Below the pieces are notes generated by a model, which did no database searches, had not been told where the DNA came from, and saw nothing but the letters and a program-made list of their open reading frames with translations. Below, one piece after another: positions 1-6,206 of a stretch of DNA of 9,109 bases. Every line of letters begins with the position of its first letter. Positions within the stretch are counted from its first letter, which is position 1. Origin of the DNA: Bacteroidales bacterium (GTDB lineage: Bacteria; Bacteroidota; Bacteroidia; Bacteroidales; WRGA01). The stretch is taken from NCBI GenBank assembly GCA_031279795.1, contig JAITHZ010000185.1:1-9109 (forward strand), read 5' to 3'. Both the position numbers and the translations under genes were made by a program.

Positions 1-378
1 GTCGACGTAATGAAGGAGCACATTGCCGTACGTGAAGCCTGCCGGTTGGGTATTCCTGTGTTTGCCATGGTGGATACCAATTCCGATCCGACGGAAATCG
101 ACTTTGTAATTCCGGCCAACGACGATGCAACCAAGTCGATTGAGTTAATTCTGGGCGTGATTAGCGAAGCAATGAACGAAGGCCTTCAGGAAAGTAAAGC
201 CGCCGCCAAGGAAAGCGAAGCGGCAGCAAGCGACGAAGGAAGCAGTGCCGAAAATGCACCCAAAAGAGAGCGTCGCATGAAATCTTTCGCGAAAAAAGAG
301 CGAACCAAGAAATCGGACGATGAGGCCATGAATGCAGCGGTCATTTCGCGCGTGTCGAAAGAATCGGTTGAAGAGTAA
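1..378 (+). CDS. rpsB: 30S ribosomal protein S2, C-terminal part (5' end outside window)
   Basis: The frame is open from base 1 and gives 125 residues, so the start lies to the left of the window. The opening part, with IAVREACRLGIPVFAMVDTN followed by SDPTEIDFVIPANDDA and KSIELILGVISEA, is the conserved C-terminal core of ribosomal protein S2, which binds the 30S head-platform junction and helps recruit S1. After about residue 62 the protein runs into a low-complexity tail rich in Ala, Glu, Lys and Ser (AAAKESEAAASDEG, then a basic KRERRMKSFAKKERTKK stretch and an acidic end). Tails of this sort are common on S2 of Bacteroidetes. The tsf gene follows after 31 bases, the classic rpsB-tsf order, so the two are very likely co-transcribed. 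Identity is secure; only the missing N-terminus limits the call. Confidence 0.96.
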   Translation, partial: VDVMKEHIAVREACRLGIPVFAMVDTNSDPTEIDFVIPANDDATKSIELILGVISEAMNEGLQESKAAAKESEAAASDEGSSAENAPKRERRMKSFAKKERTKKSDDEAMNAAVISRVSKESVEE

Positions 379-409
379 AAGTTAAACATTAAATAAAGAG
401 GAAAAGAAT

Positions 410-1234
410 ATGGCAGTTACAATGGCTGATATTGCTCATTTACGAAAAATGAGCGGAGCAGGAATGATGGATTGCAAAAATGCGCTGGAAGAATCCAGTA
501 ACGATTTTGAAAAGGCAATGGAAATCATTCGTAAGAAAGGACAGGCTGTGGCCGCAAAACGTTCGGATCGCGAAGCATCCGAAGGTTGCGTACTGGCTGC
601 GCATGATGGTGAATTTGCAGCGGTCGTCGCGTTAAAATGCGAAACAGACTTCGTGGCGAAGAATGCAGAGTTTATTGCATTGACAAAGAGTATTCTGGAT
701 GTAGCCATGACAAAAAAGCCGGCCACGCTGGTCGATTTACAGGCAGCTTCGTTGGCTGACGGTCGCACAATCGCAAATCACATCATTGATCGCATTGGCG
801 TGACGGGCGAGAAAATGGAATTAGGTTTTTATGAGTTTGTGACGGGCGCCTCTACGATTTCGTACATACATCCCGGAAACAAACTGGCAACTGTTGTGGC
901 ATTTAACCGAGATATAGAATATCAGGTAGCACGCGACGTCGCCATGCAGGTGGCTGCAATGAATCCGGTGGCGGTAACTCCGGACGAAGTGTCGCAAAAG
1001 GTGATTGATACCGAATTGGAAATCGCTCGTGACAAAGCGCGTCAGTCCGGTAAGCCGGAAGCCCTGATTGACCGTATTGCCGAAGGCGCATTGCAGAAAT
1101 TTTACAAAGAAAGCACGCTTTTACAGCAAGAATTTGTGAAAGACCCGAAACTTACGGTACTGCAATATTTGCAGCAACAGGACCCTGCGCTTACCACAAC
1201 TGCGTTTAAACGCGTTACGTTGAATTTAGATTGA
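410..1234 (+). CDS. tsf: Elongation factor Ts
   Basis: The 274-residue product is EF-Ts, the cytoplasmic guanine-nucleotide exchange factor that releases GDP from EF-Tu during translation elongation. The N-terminal UBA-like region (about residues 5-50) carries the family signature LRKMSGAGMMDCKNAL, and the second signature reads LKCETDFVAKN near residues 74-84, the segment that contacts EF-Tu. A dimerisation/core region follows (HPGNKLATVVAF, then DVAMQVAAMNPVAV), and the C-terminal part ends in LTVLQYLQQQDPALTTTAFKRV. Length is within the normal range for the shorter bacterial EF-Ts proteins. The ATG is preceded by an AGAGGA ribosome-binding site at good spacing, which fixes the start. It lies 31 bases after rpsB with no terminator between them, and transcription is closed by the hairpin at 1255-1291. 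Confidence 0.98.
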   Translation: MAVTMADIAHLRKMSGAGMMDCKNALEESSNDFEKAMEIIRKKGQAVAAKRSDREASEGCVLAAHDGEFAAVVALKCETDFVAKNAEFIALTKSILDVAMTKKPATLVDLQAASLADGRTIANHIIDRIGVTGEKMELGFYEFVTGASTISYIHPGNKLATVVAFNRDIEYQVARDVAMQVAAMNPVAVTPDEVSQKVIDTELEIARDKARQSGKPEALIDRIAEGALQKFYKESTLLQQEFVKDPKLTVLQYLQQQDPALTTTAFKRVTLNLD

Positions 1235-1254
1235 AAGTCTCACATTTTCATATT

Positions 1255-1291
1255 AAAAAGCCCTGCTGATATATATCGGCAGGGCTTTTTT
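1255..1291. terminator. Intrinsic terminator after rpsB-tsf, probably bidirectional
   Basis: A GCCCTGC...GCAGGGC stem closes a loop that is itself AT-palindromic (TGATATATATCG). It is flanked by AAAAA on the left and a run of T on the right. The T-run follows the stem on both strands, so the element can end the rpsB-tsf transcript and also any transcript leaving the minus-strand GH30 gene. It begins 20 bases after the tsf stop codon. Confidence 0.93.
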
Positions 1292-1317
1292 CCTGTTATA
1301 TCCAGATTAACTCGCTT

Positions 1318-1458
1318 TCAACTCTCTCTGAATTTACCGCCTTCCGATTTAAATGTCCATGCGTATGGCGATAGTGTGGCTTTTGCGTACTGTGGACGGC
1401 AGTTCCATCCGGATATCGACGGATAGTCGATCGGCTGCTCAGGGATTTTCCATTTCAC
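1318..1458 (-). pseudogene. 46-codon protein-like frame overlapping the GH30 stop; possible gene remnant
   Basis: On the minus strand a GTG codon overlaps the GH30 TGA stop (sequence GTGA) and opens 46 codons in the -1 frame, ending in TGA at 1318. The peptide reads KWKIPEQPIDYPSISGWN, then RPQYAKATLSPYAWTFKSEG. Its balanced composition with many aromatic residues looks far more like the end of a real protein than like random translation, and the other frames here are poor. The frame has no ATG and is closed by a stop a few codons upstream inside the GH30 gene. It could be (a) the 3' stub of a larger gene whose front was deleted, (b) a very small translationally coupled gene, or (c) an extension reached by -1 frameshifting. 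I favour (a). I do not recognise the family. Confidence 0.4.
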
Positions 1459-2885
1459 GGTTGAATGACGAAGGTGTTAAAAGATTCGGGCGCCAGTACG
1501 GGCGTTATGGTTTTGTCGCCAATCCGGATTTTCAGAGAACGCTTTTCCGGTGTCAGGTTGCCGGCAGTCACGACGATGCTTTTGTCCGGATTCATAAACG
1601 CCAGCAGATCGCCGTATCCGGACGTTTCTAATCGTTTCGCTCCCTTGGCCACAAAATGACTGTAATGCTTCATCACGTAATATTCAAACGTATAAGTATA
1701 GGTCTTGTCCGCAGAATTTACGGTTACCAGCGAATTTTGTGCCCATCCCCAGCGACTGATACCGCCTTGCAGCAGAGAAATATTCCAGTAGTCGTAGATA
1801 CCCGTGCCATTGGAGATATAATGATTCATCAGATTCCACGCATATTTCGCTCCCGCCCAGCTGTTTCGTCCGTTGCCGCATTCCTGTTCGGTCTGGTAGA
1901 GGGTCAGATGAGGATAGCGCTTATGGATACCGGCAATCGCATCCTTGCCTGCCCATTGGAATCCGGCGCTGCGGATGTATTTTCCGGCCTGCGGATGCAT
2001 CAGCACGGTGTCCGTCAGCGTTTCATCGGCGCGTTCGATTGTGCCGAAAAGGATTTCCACGCCCACTTTTTTCATCTCCGGCCCCAGATAATCGCCAATA
2101 AACTGCGCCAGCGACCGAGCAGTCCACGTACAGCTCGGAAATACCTGACAGGAATTAAATTCATTTTGCGGCGCTACAGCATAGACAGAAATGCCACGCT
2201 GCCGGTAGGCTTCGACAAACAGTTTGAAATAGTGCGCATAAGCGCGGAAATAGTTCTCCTCCGTGATAAACATGTCCGACCCTTCCAGGTTGGTGGCCGG
2301 ATCGCCCGGCAAGTCATTGACCGCGGCTGAAGGACGACAGGCATAGTGTCTGTTATGCTTCATCCATGAAGGCGGACACCAGGGCGACGCCCATATTTTC
2401 AGCGTCGGATTGAACCGCTGCGCCGAGTGAATGAAAGGAATCAGCGTCTCTTCATCATTGGCGATACTGAAATCTTTCATTTCAAAGTCATTCGGCGTTT
2501 CGTTATACGAATACCAGTTGCGCGAAAAATCATTCGCGGCTACAGGCATCCGGCACACCGTAAAATTCGCACCTTTCCCCGGCTCAAATAGTTCGGACAG
2601 GATGTCGTTTCGATCGGATTCCGACAGCAACGACAAAGATGTCCATCCCAGTTCATTAAAACATGCGCCGAATCCTTCCATTTCCTGAGCGGTTTTTTCG
2701 GGAAGAATCTGCACTTCGACGGCTTCCGCCGTACTCGCAGAAACGGGACGCCATTCCTGCACCTGCCACGTTGCATGTTCCGTGGTACACACCCATTGCA
2801 CAGCTTGCTCCTGCTTGCATGACGACATGCTCAGCGCCATCAGGAAACAACCAATCAGTAGACGACAATCATTCATATTCTTCAT
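1455..2885 (-). CDS. Glycoside hydrolase family 30 enzyme (glucosylceramidase-like), secreted lipoprotein
   Basis: The 476-residue product is a retaining beta-glycosidase of family GH30. It has a hydrophobic N-terminal signal (about residues 8-22) ending at Cys23 in SMSSC-KQ, a loose lipobox, so it is probably exported and lipid-anchored. The (beta/alpha)8 barrel includes the family-typical MEGFGACFNELGW (about 69-81), RMPVAANDFSRNWYSY (112-127) and IWASPWCPPSWMKHN (164-178). The likely acid/base is Glu242 in VAPQNEF and the likely nucleophile is Glu333 in YQTEQECGNG, both at the expected strand ends. TGIYDYWNISLLQGG (about 361-375) follows. A small C-terminal beta-sandwich ends in SFNTFVIQP, so the protein looks complete. 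Substrate cannot be read from sequence; beta-glucosides or related beta-linked glycans are typical of the family. No SusC/SusD pair is adjacent, so it is not in an obvious polysaccharide utilisation locus here. A second ATG lies three codons downstream. Confidence 0.92.
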   Translation of the reverse strand: MKNMNDCRLLIGCFLMALSMSSCKQEQAVQWVCTTEHATWQVQEWRPVSASTAEAVEVQILPEKTAQEMEGFGACFNELGWTSLSLLSESDRNDILSELFEPGKGANFTVCRMPVAANDFSRNWYSYNETPNDFEMKDFSIANDEETLIPFIHSAQRFNPTLKIWASPWCPPSWMKHNRHYACRPSAAVNDLPGDPATNLEGSDMFITEENYFRAYAHYFKLFVEAYRQRGISVYAVAPQNEFNSCQVFPSCTWTARSLAQFIGDYLGPEMKKVGVEILFGTIERADETLTDTVLMHPQAGKYIRSAGFQWAGKDAIAGIHKRYPHLTLYQTEQECGNGRNSWAGAKYAWNLMNHYISNGTGIYDYWNISLLQGGISRWGWAQNSLVTVNSADKTYTYTFEYYVMKHYSHFVAKGAKRLETSGYGDLLAFMNPDKSIVVTAGNLTPEKRSLKIRIGDKTITPVLAPESFNTFVIQP

Positions 2886-2913
2886 ATCTTTACAAATTTA
2901 AAATACATGCCCG

Positions 2914-2921
2914 CAAAGATA
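2914..2921 (-). promoter_or_regulatory. Putative Bacteroidetes-type -7 promoter element for the GH30 gene
   Basis: On the minus strand this reads TATCTTTG, an exact match to the Bacteroidetes TAnnTTTG element recognised by the primary sigma factor. It lies 28 bases upstream of the GH30 start codon, leaving a short leader of roughly 20 bases. No convincing TTTG -33 element was found. Confidence 0.6.
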
Positions 2922-3034
2922 TGGCTTTATTTTGGAATATGAATGATCGCAGATCAATTTTCAACTCTCCGCTTTCCACGCTTCATGTTTCACGTTGTTT
3001 TTTCTTTCCCCAAAAACCGGCTCAAAAAAAGTTT

Positions 3035-3042
3035 TATTTTTG
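3035..3042 (+). promoter_or_regulatory. Putative promoter upstream of candidate structured RNA
   Basis: TATTTTTG matches TAnnTTTG and is followed by GC-rich sequence rather than by a good ORF. Transcription would be expected to begin around 3049, just ahead of the self-complementary segment at 3067-3172. The match lies in a T-rich stretch, so chance occurrence is possible. Confidence 0.4.
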
Positions 3043-3048
3043 CGGGCT

Positions 3049-3175
3049 AAAAACAACATCAATTATGGGGAGGCAAACGCAAAGAAAAGCCGGTTGCGGA
3101 GAATCTGCACCTATCGTATAACAGTGCCTGTAAAGGTCGTCTCAAGCCTCGGAACAGGCGTGTCGTTGCCCCTTA
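3049..3175 (+). ncRNA. Candidate structured small RNA (unassigned)
   Basis: This stretch between divergent genes carries nested self-complementarity. The outer arms GGAGGCAA (3069-3076) and TTGCCCC (3166-3172) can pair with one bulged A. Inside, TGCGGA (3095-3100) pairs with TCTGCA (3104-3109) across a GAA loop, with flanking GG/CC pairs. GCCTGT (3126-3131) pairs exactly with ACAGGC (3154-3159). A TAnnTTTG promoter lies just upstream. The only ATG-started frame in the segment is 18 codons long. I could not match it to tmRNA, RNase P RNA, the signal-recognition-particle RNA or a common riboswitch: their conserved motifs are absent. There is no clear T-tract terminator at its end. The stems are seen in the sequence; that it is an expressed RNA is inference. 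Confidence 0.35.
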
Positions 3176-3293
3176 TAAATATTGCATTCTTATTTGTTTC
3201 GTGCTAAAAAAGTATTTTGTACAATAATCCCCTTATTATGATAAAAAGATGATAAAAACAAGTATTAATATCTCGTACAATATCTTTAGTATG

Positions 3294-3301
3294 TATCTTT
3301 G
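3294..3301 (+). promoter_or_regulatory. Putative promoter upstream of the small ORF and BACON gene
   Basis: TATCTTTG is an exact TAnnTTTG match, with a near copy (TATCTTTA) 13 bases upstream. It lies about 100 bases before the doubtful ORF at 3400 and 345 bases before the BACON gene. No closer exact match was seen ahead of the BACON gene, so this may be its promoter, giving a long leader. Confidence 0.45.
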
Positions 3302-3399
3302 TAAGGATTTTCAGTAGAGTTTCAGCAGATTTCAGTTCTGTTTGAGAATCAAAATAGAAAAAATCAAGATTAGAAGTTCCACCAATAAATTTATGAGAA

Positions 3400-3594
3400 A
3401 TGGAAGAGAAACAAGGATTTATGCCAACTGCGACACATAGTTGGCCGGAATTAAATCCTGCTGTTAGCGGCACCTATATGATGACTGTTAATGTAGCAGT
3501 GAGAGTAATACGCGGAAGTGTTGTTCGATTATTATTCAAGGGATACAAAATGACCCAGCCCATAAATATTTTAGGCAATACGACGTTACTATGA
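3400..3594 (+). CDS. Doubtful small hypothetical protein, 64 aa
   Basis: The frame encodes 64 residues beginning MEEKQGFMPTATHSWPEL and ending KMTQPINILGNTTLL. An inner ATG at 3421 has an AAGG sequence just ahead and may be the true start, giving 57 residues. The middle (TYMMTVNVAVRVIRGSVVRLLF) alternates hydrophobic and polar residues as a beta-strand would. There is no signal peptide or motif I can name. It sits between a TAnnTTTG promoter (3294) and the BACON gene, so it could be a short leader gene, a remnant of a longer surface protein, or chance. No family is recognised. This 350-base stretch is otherwise AT-rich with no better candidate on either strand. Confidence 0.25.
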   Translation: MEEKQGFMPTATHSWPELNPAVSGTYMMTVNVAVRVIRGSVVRLLFKGYKMTQPINILGNTTLL

Positions 3595-3645
3595 GATGAA
3601 TACATGATTAAGATTAGGAGTTTGAAAAATCAATAACATAAATAG

Positions 3646-4563
3646 ATGAGAAATTTATTAATTAGCAGGAAAGCATGTTTGCTTATAACGAAAGGAGTCT
3701 TGTTGTTGCTGATCCCATACATGTACACGGACTGCAAAAATGAACCCGAACCAATGCTGACCGTATCCACAACTTCGCTGATTTTTTCTGCGTCGGGTGA
3801 ACAGCAAATATTTACTATTACCTCGAATGATAATTGGACAGTCGAAAGTGATGCTCCATGGTGGCTTACGATATTCCCGATTCTCTCATCCAACAATGGA
3901 ACTGTAAGTATTACTGCCGCCGCCAATATGTTCGCCGCTAAACGGACTGCAATGATAACCGTTACCGGAAGCGGCGGCATCACGCAAACAATAGAGGTGA
4001 TACAACTCGGAGCTACCCCCACCTTAACGGTATCGCATACTTCAATGGGTTTTGCATACGGTGGAAACCAAGAAGGCGGACTTCTTATTATATCCAACAC
4101 CGATTGGAGTATAAGTTGTAGCGCCGCATGGCTTGATATAGTCCCGTTAGGGGGTTCCTATGACAGTTGGATACTCATTCGTCCTGAATACATAAACTTC
4201 TCCACCTCCCTGCGGACGGCAATAGTAACCGTTACCACCGAAAGCGGCATCAGGCAAACAATCACTGTGACACAAGCCGGAGCTCCGCCCAACTTAACAG
4301 TATCGACGTATGTAATGGATTTTACATCCGATGGCGAACAACAATCATTTACTATTACATCCAACACCTGTTGGACTGCACTCAGTAACGAATCTTCAGC
4401 CTCATGGCTTACGGTATCCCCGTCGTCGGGTTCCGACAACAGTACGATAACCGTTACTGTCGCTGCCAACACGTCCGTCACTCCACGGACGGCAACGATA
4501 ACCATTCTCGGAGGCGGCCTCACGGAAATAATATCCATCACGCAGGCAGGACTTGGTAATTGA
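3646..4563 (+). CDS. Lipoprotein-like protein with three tandem BACON domains, probably truncated
   Basis: The 305-residue product has a hydrophobic N-terminal segment (about residues 12-28) ending in YTDC-KNEPEP, a weak lipoprotein box with Cys30, so export and lipid anchoring are likely. Three BACON repeats follow, a beta-sandwich module of Bacteroidetes surface proteins thought to bind carbohydrate or mucin, at about 37-121, 126-212 and 216-302. Each shows LTVS.....F....G......I.SN..W followed by W(L), then the RTA.ITV....I.QTI.V.QAG ending. Repeats 1 and 3 share clear similarity at the DNA level too (for example TTTACTATTAC in both), showing internal duplication. No catalytic domain is present, which is unusual since BACON repeats normally precede one. 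An FGE-domain start appears in the same frame just after the TGA stop (4570-4626), so the gene probably once encoded a longer BACON-FGE protein. Confidence 0.85.
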   Translation: MRNLLISRKACLLITKGVLLLLIPYMYTDCKNEPEPMLTVSTTSLIFSASGEQQIFTITSNDNWTVESDAPWWLTIFPILSSNNGTVSITAAANMFAAKRTAMITVTGSGGITQTIEVIQLGATPTLTVSHTSMGFAYGGNQEGGLLIISNTDWSISCSAAWLDIVPLGGSYDSWILIRPEYINFSTSLRTAIVTVTTESGIRQTITVTQAGAPPNLTVSTYVMDFTSDGEQQSFTITSNTCWTALSNESSASWLTVSPSSGSDNSTITVTVAANTSVTPRTATITILGGGLTEIISITQAGLGN

Positions 4564-4569
4564 GTTGTA

Positions 4570-4683
4570 ATGATATTTGTGCAGGGTGGCACGTTTACTT
4601 TGGGCTATACTCCGGAACAAGGCAACGCGAGGGACAAGCGGAGCAAAAGGCAATGCAAAAATTTTTCGGCAGAATGTTTTTGA
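4570..4683 (+). pseudogene. N-terminal stub of an FGE/SUMF1 (formylglycine-generating-enzyme-like) domain
   Basis: Two codons after the BACON stop and in the same frame, the sequence reads MIFVQGGTFTLGYTPEQGN. This is a close match to the opening of Bacteroidetes FGE-sulfatase/SUMF1 domains, which typically begin M(V/I)FVQGGTF.MG.T.EQG. After residue 19 the similarity ends: the expected DEKP..VTL.(S/D)FYIG continuation is missing, and the frame stops after 37 codons at 4681. The rest of the domain, including its catalytic region, is absent before the next promoter at 4841. A single TGA (4561-4563) separates the stub from the BACON repeats. I read this as a gene broken by a nonsense change plus loss of its 3' part. 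An independent small gene is unlikely because an FGE domain needs well over 200 residues. Confidence 0.7.
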
Positions 4684-4840
4684 TTTGCCGGTCACCAAAT
4701 CCCGTTCCCTGCAAGTATCTTACTACTCGTAACGCCTGTATCGGCTGACGTGTCCAATTGGCGGATCAGTGAGGGAGATTCGAGATTTTATGTCTTCATA
4801 CAAAAGATAAATAAACTTCTCTTTTCTCAAGTATATTTTG

Positions 4841-4848
4841 TATCTTTG
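4841..4848 (+). promoter_or_regulatory. Putative promoter of the toxin-antitoxin operon
   Basis: TATCTTTG matches TAnnTTTG exactly and lies 24 bases upstream of the antitoxin start codon, so the leader would be short. The 150 bases before it hold no credible gene. Confidence 0.6.
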
Positions 4849-4872
4849 TAAGCGATTCAAATCGGATAATTT

Positions 4873-5208
4873 ATGTTTCAGAACTGGAAAAAACGAATAA
4901 AAGAAAATCCACAGGTATTTGAAGGCCTGCTCTGGGATGTAGACACATCGAAAATGACAGATGAAGACTGGCAAAAAATGAAATTGCTTGTTGTTCAGCG
5001 CGTGATTGAACTGGGTAGAGAAAATGACTTTTACGCCATATTCAAGCTTTATGGAGGACCAAAGGGTGTACGGGAAATTATCAAACAGATACGGTCAGTC
5101 TTTGATCCGGTAGACGAAGCCTTTGTGTTAAATGTTTTTAATCTGAAAAAGAAGGACTTGATATGTTACGAACGGAAACGGTTGAGAGAGCTATATTTGA
5201 ACTCTTAA
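4873..5208 (+). CDS. DUF6922-like antitoxin partner of AbiEii toxin
   Basis: The 111-residue protein resembles the small DUF6922 group found beside AbiEii-type nucleotidyltransferases in Bacteroidetes. Typical features are GLLWDVDTSKMTDEDW (about residues 18-33), then VVQRVIELGRENDFYAIFKLYGG (40-62), a helical VREIIKQIRSVFDP stretch, and a C-terminal FNLKKKDLICYERKRL. It lacks a signal peptide and is highly charged, fitting a cytoplasmic regulator that neutralises the toxin and may repress the operon, as AbiEi-type antitoxins do. The short protein has no obvious full winged-helix N-terminus of classical AbiEi. The toxin gene starts inside it, overlapping its last 46 bases, a strong sign of coupled expression. 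Function is inferred from family and position. Confidence 0.75.
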   Translation: MFQNWKKRIKENPQVFEGLLWDVDTSKMTDEDWQKMKLLVVQRVIELGRENDFYAIFKLYGGPKGVREIIKQIRSVFDPVDEAFVLNVFNLKKKDLICYERKRLRELYLNS

Positions 5209-5840
5209 AGACGCTTATGCAGGATGAAAAACTGACATCTTTTAACTTAGTGGGCGGAACTGCGCTTGCGCTTTTCATGGGACACAGGAAAAGTATTGAT
5301 CTGGACTTATTTTCACAACAGGAATTTAATGTCGACGAATTGGAAGAACATTTGAGATGCACATATGGCTTTCAGACAGGAAAAAAATCAAATGCAACTT
5401 TGATTGGTTACGTCAACAAAGTGAAAATTGACTGTATCAGGTATAATTATCCGCTTGTTCAGCCGCTTTTAAATAAAAATCATATCCGAATGGTTTCTAA
5501 AACAGATATAGCAGCCATGAAACTGACTGCCATTTCACAAAACGGAACAAGACTGAAAGATTTTGTAGACATCGCTTTTTTATCTGCGGAAATTTCCTTG
5601 AATCAGATGTTGGATGCTTATGAAAAAAAATATCCAAATACACACAAAATGTTAGCATTAAAAGGGTTGATCTATTTTAACGATATTGATTTTTCAACCA
5701 GAATTGAACTGACAGACGGAATCTTCAAATGGAAAAATATAGAAAAACGGTTGAACGAAATGATCAAATATCCGAACAGGGTATTTCTTACTTATCCGGT
5801 AACTAACGAGCGGAATACCGGTGTGGGAGTTAAGAGATAA
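5163..5840 (+). CDS. AbiEii/AbiGii-family nucleotidyltransferase toxin
   Basis: The 225-residue product is a DNA polymerase beta-like nucleotidyltransferase of the AbiEii type, the toxin half of type IV toxin-antitoxin/abortive-infection systems; characterised relatives act by transferring nucleotides to RNA targets. The active-site pattern is present: LVGGTALALFMGHRKSIDLD, with Gly31-Gly32-Thr33 and the metal-binding Asp46-x-Asp48, a likely third carboxylate at Asp90 (KVKIDCI), Lys120 in IAAMKL, and LKDFVDIAFL (131-140), matching the family's KD..D motif. All key residues are intact, so an active enzyme is plausible. The ATG has an AAGAAGGA ribosome-binding site. The length is near the lower end for the family, and the C-terminal NERNTGVGVKR tail is unremarkable. 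It overlaps the upstream antitoxin gene by 46 bases. Confidence 0.88.
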   Translation: MLRTETVERAIFELLKTLMQDEKLTSFNLVGGTALALFMGHRKSIDLDLFSQQEFNVDELEEHLRCTYGFQTGKKSNATLIGYVNKVKIDCIRYNYPLVQPLLNKNHIRMVSKTDIAAMKLTAISQNGTRLKDFVDIAFLSAEISLNQMLDAYEKKYPNTHKMLALKGLIYFNDIDFSTRIELTDGIFKWKNIEKRLNEMIKYPNRVFLTYPVTNERNTGVGVKR

Positions 5841-5851
5841 ATCAATTTAAG

Positions 5852-6130
5852 TTGGAACCGGAAGTTGTTTATCCGGTGCATAGAACAATTACAAAACACT
5901 TTAATTTGCTAAAATCCATACGGCAATGGATTAAGCGTAATGATCCGGAACACAATCTTATGTGCTTAAGATATAAGGAATATGTTTTGAACGGCGATTT
6001 TTGGGAACGGTTTACCGTTATCGACAAAAAGGTTCTTACACACGCGCTATTGGCAAGCATGGTTGTTGAATCTGCCGTGTGCAAATGCGACACTTTCGTG
6101 CACAGCCATTTTGATGGCCTTTTCGGATAG
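5852..6130 (+). CDS. Hypothetical 92-aa protein with TTG start, third ORF after the toxin
   Basis: A TTG codon 11 bases after the toxin stop opens 92 codons; the only in-frame ATG is well inside (about codon 37). No clear ribosome-binding site precedes the TTG. The peptide (PEVVYPVHRTITKHFNLLKS, later RYKEYVLNGDFWERFTVIDKK) has normal codon use and a plausible helical, charged make-up with no membrane segment or known motif. I do not recognise a family. It might be a third gene of the toxin-antitoxin operon, a decayed remnant joined to it, or chance. The best open alternative on the other strand (6036-6593) mainly runs antisense to the VOC gene and is less credible. The short gap and shared direction are the main support. 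Confidence 0.4.
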   Translation: MEPEVVYPVHRTITKHFNLLKSIRQWIKRNDPEHNLMCLRYKEYVLNGDFWERFTVIDKKVLTHALLASMVVESAVCKCDTFVHSHFDGLFG

Positions 6131-6177
6131 ACACTAAATAAATATAGCGCCTCAAACTTTTTTGAACCAAAAAACCG

Positions 6178-6185
6178 TATCTTTG
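6178..6185 (+). promoter_or_regulatory. Putative promoter of the VOC-cutC operon
   Basis: TATCTTTG is an exact TAnnTTTG match 21 bases before the VOC start codon. A TTTG at 6161-6164 lies upstream but closer than the usual -33 position, so only the -7 element is claimed. Confidence 0.6.
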
Positions 6186-6206
6186 TAACCGAATAAAAAA
6201 ACAGAT

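Noticed and set aside
1656..2330. 224-codon plus-strand frame
   Set aside because: It runs entirely antisense to the well-supported GH30 gene, with biased composition, and has no recognisable motif.
3061..3172. tmRNA, signal-recognition-particle RNA, RNase P RNA or a known riboswitch
   Set aside because: None of the hallmark conserved strings of these RNAs is present; only the generic stem pattern supports an RNA.
3204..3473. 89-codon minus-strand frame
   Set aside because: No ribosome-binding site, promoter or motif, and its composition is AT-driven.
3630..4592. Two long minus-strand frames opposite the BACON gene
   Set aside because: Both are shadows produced by the repetitive Thr/Val/Ile codons of the BACON repeats.
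4402..4748. Overlapping frames at 4402-4698 (minus) and 4560-4748 (plus)
   Set aside because: They overlap the BACON end and the FGE stub in other frames, have no motif or ribosome-binding site, and the in-frame FGE similarity explains the first part better.
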